64,000 nucleotides of DNA from Campylobacter concisus (GCF_003048575.1 NZ_PIRZ01000002.1:124001-188000), one strand, 5' to 3'. Shown: positions 28,299 through 38,477, counted from the stretch's first letter. Notes: generated from the letters alone by a model not told the origin. Numbers and translations: made by a program.

Positions 28299-30920
28299 AT
28301 GAAAGACAATCTACTTGAATTAACCCAAGATATCGCATCTGTTGATATCGAAGAGTCTATAAAAACTAGCTATCTTGACTACTCCATGAGCGTCATCGTC
28401 GGACGTGCTTTGCCTGACGCTAGAGACGGACTAAAGCCAGTTCATAGAAGAATTTTATACGCTATGGATAACCTCGGCGTTGGCAGCAGAAGTGCCTATA
28501 TGAAGTCAGCTCGTATCGTCGGTGAAGTCATCGGTAAGTACCACCCACACGGTGATACAGCGGTTTATGACGCACTTGTTCGTATGGCTCAGAAATTTTC
28601 TATGCGCTATCCAGTCGTTGATGGACAAGGAAACTTTGGCTCGATTGATGGTGACAGCGCAGCTGCGATGCGTTATACCGAAGCTAGAATGACCATGCTT
28701 ACTGAAGAGCTTTTAAAAGATATCGACAAAGACACGGTTGATTTTGTGCCAAACTACGATGATAGAGAGGTTGAGCCAGACGTTTTGCCTAGCCGTGTGC
28801 CAAATTTATTATTAAACGGCTCAAGTGGTATCGCTGTCGGTATGGCGACAAATATCCCGCCACATAGCCTTGATGAGCTAATAGACGGTCTTTTGCTCCT
28901 TCTTGAAAACAAAGAGGCGACACTTGAAGAGGTGATGGAATTTATAAAAGGTCCAGACTTCCCAACAGGTGGTATCATCTTTGGTAAAAAGGGCATCATA
29001 GAGGCCTACCGCACAGGTCGTGGCAGGGTCAAACTAAGGGCCAAAACTCACATAGAAAAAAAGCCAAACAAAGATGTGATTGTCATCGACGAGCTGCCAT
29101 ATCAAACAAACAAAGCTAGGCTTATCGAGCAGATCGCTGAGCTTGTCAAAGATAAGCAGATAGAGGGCATTAGCGAGGTTAGAGATGAGTCTGACAAAGA
29201 CGGCATCCGTGTAGTTATCGAGCTAAAACGCGACGCTATGAGCGACATCGTGCTAAATAATCTCTTTAAATCAACCACGATGGAGAGCACTTTTGGCGTT
29301 ATTATGCTTGCTATTAATAACAAAGAGCCAAAGGTATTTAACCTTATCGAGCTACTTAAGCTATTTTTAAATCACAGAAAAACAGTTATCATTAGAAGGA
29401 CGATATTTGAGCTTGAAAAAGCGCGCGCAAGAGCTCACATCTTAGAGGGTCTAAAGATCGCACTTGATAATATCGACGAGGTGATCGAGCTTATTAGAAA
29501 TAGTGCTGATACAGCCGTTGCTAGAGAAGGCTTGATGAGTAAATTTAACCTCTCAGAGCTTCAAGCAAACGCTATCCTTGATATGCGCCTAAGCAAGCTT
29601 ACAGGCTTAGAGAGAGAAAAACTAGAGGCTGAGCTAGCCGAACTTATGGCTGAGATCGCAAGACTTGATGAAATTTTAAAAAGTGAGACATTACTTGAAA
29701 ATTTGATCAAAGAAGAGCTTTTAGAGATCAAAAATAAATTTAAAGTACCAAGAGTGACTGAGATCGTTGATGACTACGATGATATCGACATTGAAGATCT
29801 TATACCAAATGAAAATATGGTAGTAACTATAACTCACCGCGGCTACATCAAGCGTGTGCCAAGTAAGCAGTACGAGAAGCAAAAACGCGGCGGCAAGGGC
29901 AAAGTAGCGGTCACGACATACGATGATGACTTTATAGAGAGCTTCTTTACCTCAAATACTCACGATACGCTTATGTTTGTGACAGACCGCGGACAGCTAT
30001 ACTGGCTCAAAGTCTATAAGATCCCAGAAGGAAGCCGCACAGCAAAGGGCAAAGCGGTGGTAAATTTGATCCAGTTGCAGCCTGATGAGAAGATAAAAGC
30101 GATCATACCAACGACTGACTTTGACGAGAGCAAATCGCTAGCATTCTTTACTAAAAACGGCATCGTAAAACGCACAAATTTAAGTGAGTTTAAAAACATC
30201 CGCTCAGTTGGTGTTAGAGCGATCAGTCTTGACGAGAATGACGAGCTTGTAACTGCGCTCATCGCTCAAACATACGATGATATCCCAGTAACTGACCCTG
30301 AAAATGAGCTAAGCGTAGAGAGCGAAGTGCTTGAGATAGAAGAGATACAAAATGAGATCGATGAAGATAATGCAAATGCCGAAGAGGACGCAAACTCAGG
30401 CGATGAGACAATGCTATTTGTCGTTACTAAAAAGGGTATGTGTCTTAAATTTAAGATCAGCAAAGTTCGCCAAATGGGTAGAACGGCACGCGGCGTAACT
30501 GGTATTAAATTTAAAGAGCCAGGCGACGAGGTCGTGGGTGCAGCAGTGATCGAAAGCAATGATCAAGAAATTTTAAGCATATCTCAAAAAGGTATCGGCA
30601 AACGCACAACCGCTGATGAGTACCGCTTGACAAACCGCGGTGGCAAAGGCGTCATCTGCATGAAGCTAACAAGCAGAACAGGTGATCTTGTGGGCGTTGT
30701 GATGGTTGATGAAGAGCAAGATCTTATGGCTCTAACATCAAGTGGCAAGATGATCAGAGTTGATATGCAAAGTATCCGCAAAGCAGGACGTAACACAAGT
30801 GGTGTGATCGTCGTAAATGTAGATGGCGATGATGTCGTAAGTATCGCAAGATGCCCTAAGGCTGAAGACGGCGAGGACGAGGATGAAGCACCAAGCGAAG
30901 ATATGGGGCTTTTGGAATAA
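28299..30920 (+). CDS. gyrA: DNA gyrase subunit A
   Basis: 873 residues. Breakage-reunion domain with catalytic Tyr126 in [11 protein letters not shown], and the quinolone pocket [14 protein letters not shown] with Thr87 and Asp91 (equivalent to C. jejuni Thr86/Asp90), both the drug-susceptible form. The C-terminal beta-pinwheel carries a GyrA box variant KQKRGGKG. An acidic insertion (residues about 670-705) and acidic tail ([13 protein letters not shown]) are present. It leads into flgP without an obvious terminator in the 45-nt gap. Confidence 0.97.
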   Translation: MKDNLLELTQDIASVDIEESIKTSYLDYSMSVIVGRALPDARDGLKPVHRRILYAMDNLGVGSRSAYMKSARIVGEVIGKYHPHGDTAVYDALVRMAQKFSMRYPVVDGQGNFGSIDGDSAAAMRYTEARMTMLTEELLKDIDKDTVDFVPNYDDREVEPDVLPSRVPNLLLNGSSGIAVGMATNIPPHSLDELIDGLLLLLENKEATLEEVMEFIKGPDFPTGGIIFGKKGIIEAYRTGRGRVKLRAKTHIEKKPNKDVIVIDELPYQTNKARLIEQIAELVKDKQIEGISEVRDESDKDGIRVVIELKRDAMSDIVLNNLFKSTTMESTFGVIMLAINNKEPKVFNLIELLKLFLNHRKTVIIRRTIFELEKARARAHILEGLKIALDNIDEVIELIRNSADTAVAREGLMSKFNLSELQANAILDMRLSKLTGLEREKLEAELAELMAEIARLDEILKSETLLENLIKEELLEIKNKFKVPRVTEIVDDYDDIDIEDLIPNENMVVTITHRGYIKRVPSKQYEKQKRGGKGKVAVTTYDDDFIESFFTSNTHDTLMFVTDRGQLYWLKVYKIPEGSRTAKGKAVVNLIQLQPDEKIKAIIPTTDFDESKSLAFFTKNGIVKRTNLSEFKNIRSVGVRAISLDENDELVTALIAQTYDDIPVTDPENELSVESEVLEIEEIQNEIDEDNANAEEDANSGDETMLFVVTKKGMCLKFKISKVRQMGRTARGVTGIKFKEPGDEVVGAAVIESNDQEILSISQKGIGKRTTADEYRLTNRGGKGVICMKLTSRTGDLVGVVMVDEEQDLMALTSSGKMIRVDMQSIRKAGRNTSGVIVVNVDGDDVVSIARCPKAEDGEDEDEAPSEDMGLLE

Positions 30921-30965
30921 ATTTTGCTATTAAATTTTAAATATAAAGCATAAAAAAGGTTGTTT

Positions 30966-31466
30966 ATGAAGGTTAAAATTTTATCTTTTGCTTTGATGGT
31001 TGCTATTTTTGGCGGTTGCTCATTTAACGGCTTTATGGGCGAGCCAACTAGCACATCAAACCGCAACGTAGTCATCCAAAAGGTCGATAAAGACGATCTT
31101 AGAGAGGTGATGAAAAAAGAGAAGATGATATATGATAGCGCTCCAAGAGAGACCACTTTCAGAGCCACAGGCGAGGGTATAGCTCCGCTAAATTCGCTCT
31201 CCTACGCTCAGTCGGTTACTCTTGCAAAAAGAGCGGCGATGGCTGATGCTTATTCGCAGCTTGCTGGTAAGCTTTATGGCGTAAAGATCAACGCTGAAGA
31301 CACCGTAAGAGACGCGATGCTAAACGACTCATCTATCACTTCAAAGGTTCAAGGCCTTGTTAAAAATGCAAGAATTGTAAGTGAAAATTTCAAAGATGGG
31401 CTTTATAAAGTAAATATGGAGCTTAAGATAGACGAAGATAAGTGGCGAGAAGTCTTTTCTTACTAA
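30966..31466 (+). CDS. flgP: Flagellar basal-disk lipoprotein FlgP
   Basis: 166-residue LPP20-family outer-membrane lipoprotein. The signal peptide ends in the lipobox IFGGC (Cys18), followed by TFRATGEGIAP and SLSYAQSVTLAKRAAMADAYSQLAG, the LPP20 core. In C. jejuni FlgP forms the basal disk around the flagellar motor and is required for motility; there too it lies between gyrA and flgQ. ATG at 30966 chosen (AAAAGG 6 nt upstream) over a TTG two codons earlier. Overlaps flgQ by 25 nt. Confidence 0.9.
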   Translation: MKVKILSFALMVAIFGGCSFNGFMGEPTSTSNRNVVIQKVDKDDLREVMKKEKMIYDSAPRETTFRATGEGIAPLNSLSYAQSVTLAKRAAMADAYSQLAGKLYGVKINAEDTVRDAMLNDSSITSKVQGLVKNARIVSENFKDGLYKVNMELKIDEDKWREVFSY

Positions 31467-31834
31467 CGATACTTTTAAATTTTGCCTTTTGCTTGGAGGA
31501 GTTTATCTTTTGGGCGAAGGTTAATACAAAAAACCAAATCATCGCTCACGAAGAAATTTCTTTTTCACGAGCGATGACTCTCACACCAAATCCAAAACCA
31601 AAATTTCTTTGCCAGATAGATGCTTTTAGAGATGAAAACACTACAACTATTGATTTTTTAAATTTGCATAAAGATGAAATTTTTGACTGCTTTGTTTTAA
31701 AAAAAGTGATGATAAAAAACGAATTTAAAAGAAAAAATAATGACATATCACACACTTCAAATTTGAAAATTTTGCCAGTTAGGTTTATGGTGGAATTTAA
31801 GCCAAAATCCGCTATCATCGGCACACTTCAATAA
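31442..31834 (+). CDS. flgQ: FlgQ, partner of FlgP
   Basis: 130-residue secreted protein with a signal peptide (SLFLLTILLNFAFC) and a lysine-rich C-terminal half. In C. jejuni the gene in this position encodes FlgQ, needed for FlgP stability and motility. The assignment rests on position between flgP and flgR and on the secretion signal, not on a motif. Starts with GTG inside the end of flgP (25-nt overlap), so translation is coupled. Confidence 0.72.
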   Translation: MARSLFLLTILLNFAFCLEEFIFWAKVNTKNQIIAHEEISFSRAMTLTPNPKPKFLCQIDAFRDENTTTIDFLNLHKDEIFDCFVLKKVMIKNEFKRKNNDISHTSNLKILPVRFMVEFKPKSAIIGTLQ

Positions 31835-31846
31835 AAAAGAGATCAA

Positions 31847-33001
31847 ATGAATATCGTCATAGTAGAAGATGACATCAATATGCGAAAGTCACTTGAAATC
31901 GCACTTGGTGAGTATGAAGAGCTAAATATCAAAAGTTATAAAACCGCAGTTGAAGCCCTAAAAAAACTAAGCGACGATACTGATCTAATCATTACCGATA
32001 TAAACATGCCAAAGATGGACGGACTCGAGTTTATTAAAGAGCTAAATGGCAAATTCGACGTCATCATAATGACAGGAAATGCGACGCTTAATAAGGCGAT
32101 CGAAAGCGTTAGGCTTGGCGTAAAGGACTTTTTAACCAAGCCGTTTGACGTCTCAACGCTTTACGAGGCGATAAAAAGGGTCGAGCTTCTTAAACAAAAG
32201 ACTCTAAAAATTTCAAAAAATACTGAGACAAAAAGCGAAACTACAGGGTTTTTAGCTACCTCAAAGGCACTTGAAACTACGCTCAATATCGCGCTAAAAG
32301 CGGCAAGAACAGATGCTTCAGTCATGCTTAGTGGCGAAAGTGGCGTTGGCAAGGAGGTCTTTGCTAAATTTATCCACGCAAACTCGCCAAGAAAAGACGC
32401 TGCATTTATAGCTCTAAACATGGCGGCGATCCCTGAAAATTTGATAGAAAGCGAGCTTTTTGGCTTTGAAAAGGGTGCTTTTACAGATGCATCGACTACC
32501 AAAAAAGGACAGTTTGAACTAGCAAATGGTGGAACTTTATTTTTAGATGAAATTGGCGAGATGCCTATAAATTTGCAACCAAAACTACTTCGTGTGCTTC
32601 AAGAGCGTGAGATTACTAGGCTTGGTGCTACAAAGAGCGAAAAAATCGACGTTCGCATCATTTGCGCCACAAATGCAAATTTAGAGCTTGCGATGGGGGA
32701 GGGCAGATTTAGAGAGGATCTTTTCTACCGCCTAAACACGATCCCGCTTTTCATCCCGCCACTTCGTGAGCGAAAAGATGAAATTTTACCTATCGCGCAG
32801 GATGTTTTGGAAAAATGCTGCAAGGAGTATGGCTTTGAGGCTAAAAATTTCTCAAAAGCAGCCAAAGAGGAGCTTTTGGACTACGACTACCCAGGCAACA
32901 TAAGAGAGCTCATTTCAGTCGTGCAGCGTGCAGCGATACTAAGCGAGGGCGATGAAATTTTGCCAAATGATCTATTTTTACAAGCTAGAAGCAAAAAATA
33001 G
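31847..33001 (+). CDS. flgR: Sigma-54-dependent flagellar regulator FlgR
   Basis: 384 residues: receiver domain with Asp51 in ITDINMP, then an AAA+ sigma-54 activation domain with Walker A GESGVGKE (163-170), Walker B LFLDEIGEM (from 231) and the sigma-contact loop GAFTDA (210-215) in place of the commoner GAFTGA. The protein ends soon after the sensor-II region (YPGNIRELISVVQ), so there is no Fis-type DNA-binding domain. It is phosphorylated by FlgS and activates RpoN promoters such as that of flgL. 12 nt after flgQ. Confidence 0.92.
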   Translation: MNIVIVEDDINMRKSLEIALGEYEELNIKSYKTAVEALKKLSDDTDLIITDINMPKMDGLEFIKELNGKFDVIIMTGNATLNKAIESVRLGVKDFLTKPFDVSTLYEAIKRVELLKQKTLKISKNTETKSETTGFLATSKALETTLNIALKAARTDASVMLSGESGVGKEVFAKFIHANSPRKDAAFIALNMAAIPENLIESELFGFEKGAFTDASTTKKGQFELANGGTLFLDEIGEMPINLQPKLLRVLQEREITRLGATKSEKIDVRIICATNANLELAMGEGRFREDLFYRLNTIPLFIPPLRERKDEILPIAQDVLEKCCKEYGFEAKNFSKAAKEELLDYDYPGNIRELISVVQRAAILSEGDEILPNDLFLQARSKK

Positions 33002-33050
33002 CCATAAATTTAAGTAAAATTACGAAAATTAAAAAAGATAAGGAGAGTAG

Positions 33051-34076
33051 ATGAGAAAATTTAACGTAGCGGTCATTGGTGCTACTGGAGCGGTCGGTGA
33101 AGAGCTTTTTAGAGTGATGGAAGAGGTTGAGTTTCCAGTTGGAGAGCTTTTGCCGCTTGCTAGCGCAAAAAGTGCTGGTAGTGAGATCGAATTTAATGGC
33201 AAATATTACAAAGTAAAAGAGCTAACCGAAAAGGTTTTTAGTGAGCACGAGATCGATATAGCATTTTTTAGTGCGGGCGGTTCAGTCTCAGAAAAATTTG
33301 CCAAATTTGCAGCTGATAGTGGCGCAGTAGTCATCGATAACACCAGCCATTTTAGGATGGATAAAGATATCCCTCTTGTTGTGCCAGAGTGTAATCCAAG
33401 CGACATCGCTATGTGGAAAAACCGCGGCATCATCGCAAATCCAAACTGCTCGACTATCCAAATGGTGCAAATTTTAAAACCACTAAACGACGCTTTTAGT
33501 ATCAATAGAGTCGATGTTTCTACATACCAAGCAGCAAGCGGTGCTGGCAAAGAGGGCATGGAAGAGCTTGTTGTTCAGATGCAAAAATTCTTTGAGTTTA
33601 AGCTTGATGAGTGCGAGCCAAAGGTATTTGCGCACCGCCTAGCGCTAAATGTGATCCCACACATTGATGTCTTTTTGGACAATGACTACACAAAAGAAGA
33701 GATGAAAATGGTCAATGAAACGCAAAAAATTCTTCACAAAGATATAGAAGTTAGCGCTACCTGTGTGCGTGTGCCAGTGCTTAGAAGCCACTCTGAGGCG
33801 ATTACTATCCACTTTGACAAAGATGTAAGTGCAGATGCAGCAAGAGAAATTTTAAGCAAAGCTCCAAGCGTCGTTGTAGTCGATAATCCAGCAAATAAAG
33901 AGTATCCGATGCCTATCATTTCAAGCGATACAAATGAGACTTATGTTGGTAGGATCAGAGTTGATAATTACAGACCTAATGTGCTTCATCTTTGGTGCAG
34001 TGCTGATCAGATCCGCGTAGGGGCTGCGACAAATGCCGTCAGGATCGCACAAAAGTGGATTGCAATGCAAGAGTAA
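33051..34076 (+). CDS. asd: Aspartate-semialdehyde dehydrogenase
   Basis: 341 residues. Reduces aspartyl phosphate to the semialdehyde for lysine, methionine, threonine and diaminopimelate. NADP-binding IGATGAVGEELFRVM at the start, catalytic Cys in IANPNCSTIQM and His in FAHRLALNVIPHID. AAGGAG lies 6-7 nt before the ATG. Same position after flgR as in C. jejuni. Confidence 0.96.
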   Translation: MRKFNVAVIGATGAVGEELFRVMEEVEFPVGELLPLASAKSAGSEIEFNGKYYKVKELTEKVFSEHEIDIAFFSAGGSVSEKFAKFAADSGAVVIDNTSHFRMDKDIPLVVPECNPSDIAMWKNRGIIANPNCSTIQMVQILKPLNDAFSINRVDVSTYQAASGAGKEGMEELVVQMQKFFEFKLDECEPKVFAHRLALNVIPHIDVFLDNDYTKEEMKMVNETQKILHKDIEVSATCVRVPVLRSHSEAITIHFDKDVSADAAREILSKAPSVVVVDNPANKEYPMPIISSDTNETYVGRIRVDNYRPNVLHLWCSADQIRVGAATNAVRIAQKWIAMQE

Positions 34077-34092
34077 ATAAAAAGGATTTTTA

Positions 34093-34599
34093 TTGCGTAA
34101 GATATTTGAAAAAATTTTGCTTGCAAGCAACAGCTTTACACTTTTTCCAGTAGTTTTTGGACTTTTAGGTGCGATCGTACTTTTTGTTATCGCAAGTTAC
34201 GACGTCGGCAAAGTACTTCTAGAGGTTTATAAATATTTCTTTGCCGCAGATTTTCATGTTGAAAATTTCCACTCAGAAGTCGTTGGCGAGATCGTTGGAG
34301 CGATCGATCTATACTTGATGGCACTTGTTCTTTATATATTTAGCTTCGGAATTTACGAGCTTTTCATCTCAGAGATCACACAGTTAAAGCAGTCAAAGCA
34401 GAGCAAGGTGCTTGAGGTACATTCGCTTGATGAGCTAAAAGACAAGCTTGGCAAAGTGATCGTCATGGTTTTAATCGTAAATTTCTTCCAAAGGGTGCTT
34501 CACGCAAACTTCACAACTCCGCTTGAGATGGCCTATCTTGCGGCTTCTATCCTTGCACTTTGTCTAGGACTTTACTTCCTTCACAAGGGAGATCACTAA
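34093..34599 (+). CDS. UPF0114 (YqhA) family membrane protein
   Basis: 168 residues with four hydrophobic segments (FPVVFGLLGAIVLFVIASY, YLMALVLYIFSFGIYELFI, VIVMVLIVNFFQRVL, LAASILALCLGLYFL). The Phe-Gly-Ile-Tyr-Glu-Leu region followed by a Leu/Lys linker is typical of UPF0114. Function unknown. TTG start, 6 nt after AAAGGA; probably cotranscribed with asd (16-nt gap). Confidence 0.82.
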   Translation: MRKIFEKILLASNSFTLFPVVFGLLGAIVLFVIASYDVGKVLLEVYKYFFAADFHVENFHSEVVGEIVGAIDLYLMALVLYIFSFGIYELFISEITQLKQSKQSKVLEVHSLDELKDKLGKVIVMVLIVNFFQRVLHANFTTPLEMAYLAASILALCLGLYFLHKGDH

Positions 34600-34628
34600 A
34601 ATTTTAAGCGTTTTTACGCTTAAAATTT
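34599..34628 (+). terminator. Hairpin after the UPF0114 gene
   Basis: Perfect 12-bp inverted repeat AAATTTTAAGCG / CGCTTAAAATTT around a 6-nt loop, starting at the stop codon. A T-rich stretch follows a few bases later. Confidence 0.7.
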
Positions 34629-34691
34629 CTCCTACATCTTTTCTTTAGTTATTTTTGGATAATATCCATTTAAAAATTTAAAGGAAAATTT

Positions 34692-35714
34692 ATGATTTTT
34701 ATAGATGCTTGTTTAAAAAAACCAACGCCATACACGCCCGTTTGGATGATGCGTCAAGCTGGTAGATATTTACCAGAATATATGGCTGTAAGAGCCAAGG
34801 CGGGGGATTTTTTATCACTTTGTAAAGATTATAAAAAAGCTAGTGAGGTTACGCTTCAGCCAGTCGATATTCTCGGCGTTGATGCGGCCATTTTGTTTAG
34901 CGACATCCTTGTAGTGCCGCTTGAAATGGGCATGGATCTACGTTTTGAAAAAGGTGAGGGGCCAGTTTTTACAGAGCCGTTGTGTGATAAAGCCGCACTT
35001 GACGCACTTAGCATAGAAAAGTCTGTCAAAAATTTAGCATACGTCTACGATACGATCAAGCTCACAAGAGAAAATTTAGCTAAAGATAAGGCACTAATTG
35101 GATTTTGCGGTGCCCCATGGACGATAGCTACATATATGATCGAGGGTGGCGGCAGCAAAAACTATGCTGTTTGCAAAAAAATGCTTTATCAAAATCCAGA
35201 ATTTTTGCATCAAATTTTAGAAAAAGTGACGCAAGCACTCATCCTTTACGTCAAAGAGCAGATAAAGGCTGGTGTAGATGCGGTGCAAATTTTTGATAGC
35301 TGGGCGGCTGCACTTGAGGAGCGGGCTTATTTTGAGTTTGGATTTAGCTATATAAATAAAATAGTTGATAGCGTAAAAGCTGAGTTTCCAGAAATTCCAG
35401 TTATCGTTTTTCCAAAGGGGATAAGTGGCTATTTGGATAAAATTTCAGGAAATTTTGATGTTTTTGGCGTTGACTGGAGCACTCCAATTGAACTAGCCAA
35501 AGCAAAACTAAGTCCAAAATACGTCCTTCAAGGTAATATGGAGCCAACTAGACTTTATAGCAAAAAAGCGATAGATGAAGGCATTGATAAAATTTTAGAT
35601 ACAATGAAAGGTGCTCCACATATCTTTAATCTAGGTCACGGAATCTTACCAGATGTGCCAGTTGAAAATGCAAAATATTTCATAAAACAGGTTCAGACAA
35701 AAAGTGCAAGGTAA
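34692..35714 (+). CDS. hemE: Uroporphyrinogen decarboxylase
   Basis: 340 residues. Removes four carboxylates to make coproporphyrinogen III in haem synthesis. Signature [15 protein letters not shown] with the essential Arg residues, [26 protein letters not shown], and [17 protein letters not shown] after AAAGGA. Overlaps the radical-SAM gene by 11 nt, a pairing also present in C. jejuni. Confidence 0.96.
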   Translation: MIFIDACLKKPTPYTPVWMMRQAGRYLPEYMAVRAKAGDFLSLCKDYKKASEVTLQPVDILGVDAAILFSDILVVPLEMGMDLRFEKGEGPVFTEPLCDKAALDALSIEKSVKNLAYVYDTIKLTRENLAKDKALIGFCGAPWTIATYMIEGGGSKNYAVCKKMLYQNPEFLHQILEKVTQALILYVKEQIKAGVDAVQIFDSWAAALEERAYFEFGFSYINKIVDSVKAEFPEIPVIVFPKGISGYLDKISGNFDVFGVDWSTPIELAKAKLSPKYVLQGNMEPTRLYSKKAIDEGIDKILDTMKGAPHIFNLGHGILPDVPVENAKYFIKQVQTKSAR

Positions 35715-36627
35715 TAAGCCTTGCATCGTCTTTGGTCCGATAAATTCACGCCGTTTTGGCATGAGTCTTGGCATAGATCTAAGCCCTAAGCAAAAATCAT
35801 GTAATTTTGACTGTGTTTATTGTGAGCTAAGTGGCGCAAAAACAGTCAGCGCGATACAAGATCCGCCAAGTGTTGAAGAAATTTTAGTGGCTCTAAAAGA
35901 TGCTTTGCGTACTCATCAAAACATCGATGTTATAACACTTACGGCAAATGGAGAGCCAACTCTTCACCCATACTTACAAGAGCTAATTAACGAGATAAAT
36001 AACCTAAAAGGCAGTTCAAAAACACTTATTTTGAGTAATGGTTCAGGTGTGTGTGATCCAAAAATTTGTGAGGCTTTAAAAGGGCTTGATATAGTTAAAT
36101 TTAGCCTTGATAGTGCAGTGCAAAGCACTTTTAAAAAGATAGACCGCAGCAAAGGCGGTATAGAAACTAGCGAGCTTATAAAAGCAATGGCTAAATTTCG
36201 CAAGGAATTTGCTGGCGAGCTTGTGCTTGAAATTTTAGTTGTGGCTGGCTTTAATGATAAAAAAAATGAGTTTGAAGCACTTAATGTGGCGATAAATGAG
36301 ATAGCTCCACACCGAGTAGATATTGGCACGGTAGATCGCCCGCCAGCTTATAATGTAAAAGGCGTAGATGCTAAAAAACTAGAGGAGTTGGCCGAGCAGA
36401 TAAGTGGTGTGCCGGTTAATATCGTCAAAGCTCACAAGATAGAGCAAAAATATAACTTTAGTGAGGATGAAATTTTGGAAATGCTGAGACGTCGTCCGCA
36501 AACTATCGCAAATGTTGAAGAGAATTTTTCTGACTCTTCAAAGCAAACTCTAGCAAAATTTTTACAAGATGATGTGGTTTATTTATCCGATGTTGCTGGG
36601 GTAAAATTTTATAAATTAAGAGCATAA
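35704..36627 (+). CDS. Radical SAM protein
   Basis: 307 residues with the [4Fe-4S]-SAM motif CNFDCVYC at about 34-41, followed by [13 protein letters not shown] and [11 protein letters not shown]. The C-terminal 80 residues include a helical domain of unclear role. It belongs to the group annotated as Fe-S oxidoreductase near hemE; substrate unknown. GTG start within the end of hemE implies coupled translation. The pyridoxal kinase gene begins right after its stop. Confidence 0.88.
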   Translation: MQGNKPCIVFGPINSRRFGMSLGIDLSPKQKSCNFDCVYCELSGAKTVSAIQDPPSVEEILVALKDALRTHQNIDVITLTANGEPTLHPYLQELINEINNLKGSSKTLILSNGSGVCDPKICEALKGLDIVKFSLDSAVQSTFKKIDRSKGGIETSELIKAMAKFRKEFAGELVLEILVVAGFNDKKNEFEALNVAINEIAPHRVDIGTVDRPPAYNVKGVDAKKLEELAEQISGVPVNIVKAHKIEQKYNFSEDEILEMLRRRPQTIANVEENFSDSSKQTLAKFLQDDVVYLSDVAGVKFYKLRA

Positions 36628-37452
36628 ATGAAAAGAATCCTTACAATACAAGATATCTCGTGCATTGGCAAATGTTCGCTTACTGTCGCACTTCCGATAA
36701 TTAGCGCTCAAGGCATTGAGGCGTGCATATTGCCTACTGCGTTACTTTCGACCCATACTGGCTTTAAAAATTTCACATTTCGTGATCTGACTGATGAATT
36801 TGACGCTATAACGCAGGTTTGGCACAAAGAAAATATCGCATTTGATGGAATTTATACTGGATTTTTAGGCAGCTTTAGCCAGCTTGAGCTGATAGAGAAA
36901 ATTTTTAATGAGTTTAATGACTCTGCTCCACTAATACTTGTAGATCCTTGCATGGGCGACAATGGCAAGCTCTATCACGGATTTGATGAAAAATTTGTTA
37001 TGAAAATGCGTGAGCTTTGCACAAAGGCTCACGTCATCACACCAAACATAACAGAAGCAAGCTTTATGTGCGGGATACCGTTTTTTGGCAGTGACTATAC
37101 GCAAGATTATATTTTAGAGTTGCTTGAAGGCTTAGCTAGCTTTGGAGCTAGAAAGATTGTGCTAAAGGGCATTAGATACAAGCAAAATGAATGTGGCATC
37201 ATAGCTTACGACGCAAATACAAAAGAGAAAGTAGAGTATTTTCACGAGTTTTTGCCATTTCACACGAGTGGAACCGGAGATATATTTGCTTCTGTGCTTT
37301 TTGGCTCACTCATAAATGGCGAAAGCATGCAAAATGCCATCAAAAAGGCAGCAAACTTTGTGCTTAGTAGCATTAAAATCACGCTAAAAGATAAGAGTCG
37401 TGCATGGTATGGTGTGCAGTTTGAAAAGGTGCTTGGCACTCTTACAAAATAG
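36628..37452 (+). CDS. Pyridoxal/pyridoxamine kinase family protein
   Basis: 274 residues of the ribokinase-like PdxY/PdxK group: ILTIQDISCIGKCSLTVALPI at the N-terminus (substrate lid), LVDPCMGDNGKLY, HVITPNITEA and the anion-hole/base motif SGTGDIFASVLFG. Probably phosphorylates a vitamin B6 form for cofactor salvage. It abuts the radical-SAM gene with no gap, making hemE, radical-SAM and this gene one operon. Confidence 0.87.
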   Translation: MKRILTIQDISCIGKCSLTVALPIISAQGIEACILPTALLSTHTGFKNFTFRDLTDEFDAITQVWHKENIAFDGIYTGFLGSFSQLELIEKIFNEFNDSAPLILVDPCMGDNGKLYHGFDEKFVMKMRELCTKAHVITPNITEASFMCGIPFFGSDYTQDYILELLEGLASFGARKIVLKGIRYKQNECGIIAYDANTKEKVEYFHEFLPFHTSGTGDIFASVLFGSLINGESMQNAIKKAANFVLSSIKITLKDKSRAWYGVQFEKVLGTLTK

Positions 37453-37461
37453 GCGGACAAA

Positions 37462-37821
37462 CTACTTATTTAAAATTTTTAATAACACAACGATATGGCA
37501 AAGATTTATATCTTTGCTAGCTGTTAGAAGTACTATATCGCCATGCTCTTTTTCTAGTTTTTTTAGCATTTTAAAGCAAGATTGCGCTTTTTCATTATCA
37601 AGCTCGAGCTCAAATTTCTCACAAAACTCATCAAATCTAGCTTCTCTATCTTCATGAAACCACTCTCTTAAAGTAGTGCTTGGTGTGATATCTTTTAACC
37701 AAAGGAAATTTGAAAATATCTCTTTTCTTATGCCTCTTGGATAGAGTCTATCAACAAAAGCCGCCTTCATATCCAAACTATCATCTTTGATAAAATCATA
37801 AATTCTATAAGCTTTAAACAT
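37462..37821 (-). CDS. DUF488 family protein
   Basis: 119 residues, with the family hallmark FVDRLYPRGI (V-D-R-x-[WY]-P-R-G) and WLKDITPSTTLREWFHEDREARFDEF. DUF488 proteins are small cytoplasmic proteins of unknown function. Convergent with the pyridoxal kinase gene, 9 nt apart. Confidence 0.88.
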   Translation of the reverse strand: MFKAYRIYDFIKDDSLDMKAAFVDRLYPRGIRKEIFSNFLWLKDITPSTTLREWFHEDREARFDEFCEKFELELDNEKAQSCFKMLKKLEKEHGDIVLLTASKDINLCHIVVLLKILNK

Positions 37822-37898
37822 GTTTGTAATTGTAATGCTGTAAGGTTAATGAATAAATTTTTTAGATTAACTTATAATTTTTTAAAATTTACCTTGCG

Positions 37899-37914
37899 TT
37901 TTTTTTTTTTTTTT
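37899..37914. repeat. T16 homopolymer just upstream of a -10 box
   Basis: Sixteen consecutive T residues ending 4 nt before the TAGAAT box at 37919. The tract occupies the spacer position, so slipped-strand length changes would alter promoter geometry. Confidence 0.9.
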
Positions 37915-37918
37915 GAAA

Positions 37919-37924
37919 TAGAAT
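37919..37924 (+). promoter_or_regulatory. Probable -10 box (TAGAAT) of the tract-containing lipoprotein gene
   Basis: TAGAAT followed by AATGCC, 29 bp before the ATG at 37953 and directly downstream of the T16 tract. Confidence 0.5.
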
Positions 37925-37952
37925 AATGCCAAAATTTATTTAAGGAGGTTAA

Positions 37953-38356
37953 ATGAAAATTTCAAATTTGATAGTTTTTTGCACTATCTTATTTTTTTTT
38001 CTGGTTGTGTAGCGCCACAATTTACGCCAAAGCCATTATTGCCAGATTCAAAAGGTATAGCAATGGTAAATTCTACACCTTATAACTGTAAAGTTTTAGG
38101 CGAAGCAGAGGGAAGTGACGAGGCAAATGGCAGAATGAATCCAACTATTGAAGGGCTTAGACAAGGCGCAATGAATGATCTAAAAAATGAGGCAATTGAG
38201 ATCGTTGGGCTTCACAAGAGAGTCGTACTTTATATTGTAAATGAATCACCGCTTTGCTACTATGGACAAAATCTTGATATTTGCCCTAGAGGCAGTCAGT
38301 TTGCGGCATCTTATAGAATAAAAGCACAAATTTTTGACTGTGGCGATAAAAACTAA
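37953..38356 (+). pseudogene. Lipoprotein gene, out of frame at a T9 tract (candidate phase-variable)
   Basis: A perfect TAAGGAGG lies 6 nt before ATG 37953. The first frame reads MKISNLIVFCTILFFFLVV and stops. In a second frame, from the T9 tract at 37992-38000 onward, the protein continues SGCVAPQFTPKPLLPDSKGIA to 38356. One added T (T10) would join them into a 134-residue lipoprotein with a proper lipobox (FFSGC). The mature part (YNCKVLGEAEGSDEANG ... DICPRGSQFAASYRIKAQIF) resembles DUF4156 lipoproteins. The intact downstream frame argues against long decay. Confidence 0.75.
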
Positions 38357-38357
38357 T

Positions 38358-38381
38358 TTTAGAGCTAGAAATAGCTCTAAA
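38358..38381 (+). terminator. Hairpin after the lipoprotein gene
   Basis: Perfect 10-bp repeat TTTAGAGCTA / TAGCTCTAAA closed by a GAAA tetraloop immediately after the stop codon; no good T-run follows, so it may act as a 3' end structure. Confidence 0.5.
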
Positions 38382-38477
38382 GCAAAGATGAAAATAAAAC
38401 CTCACAAAATAATAAATTTAAATTAAAGCTCGTTTCGATAAAATCCCAATATAAAAATCACTAAAAGGGTTATCATT

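Noticed and set aside
30584-31168. Open frame of 194 codons antisense across the end of gyrA and the start of flgP
   Set aside because: Both plus-strand genes are certain; the antisense product is Ser/Leu low-complexity, as expected from a shadow.
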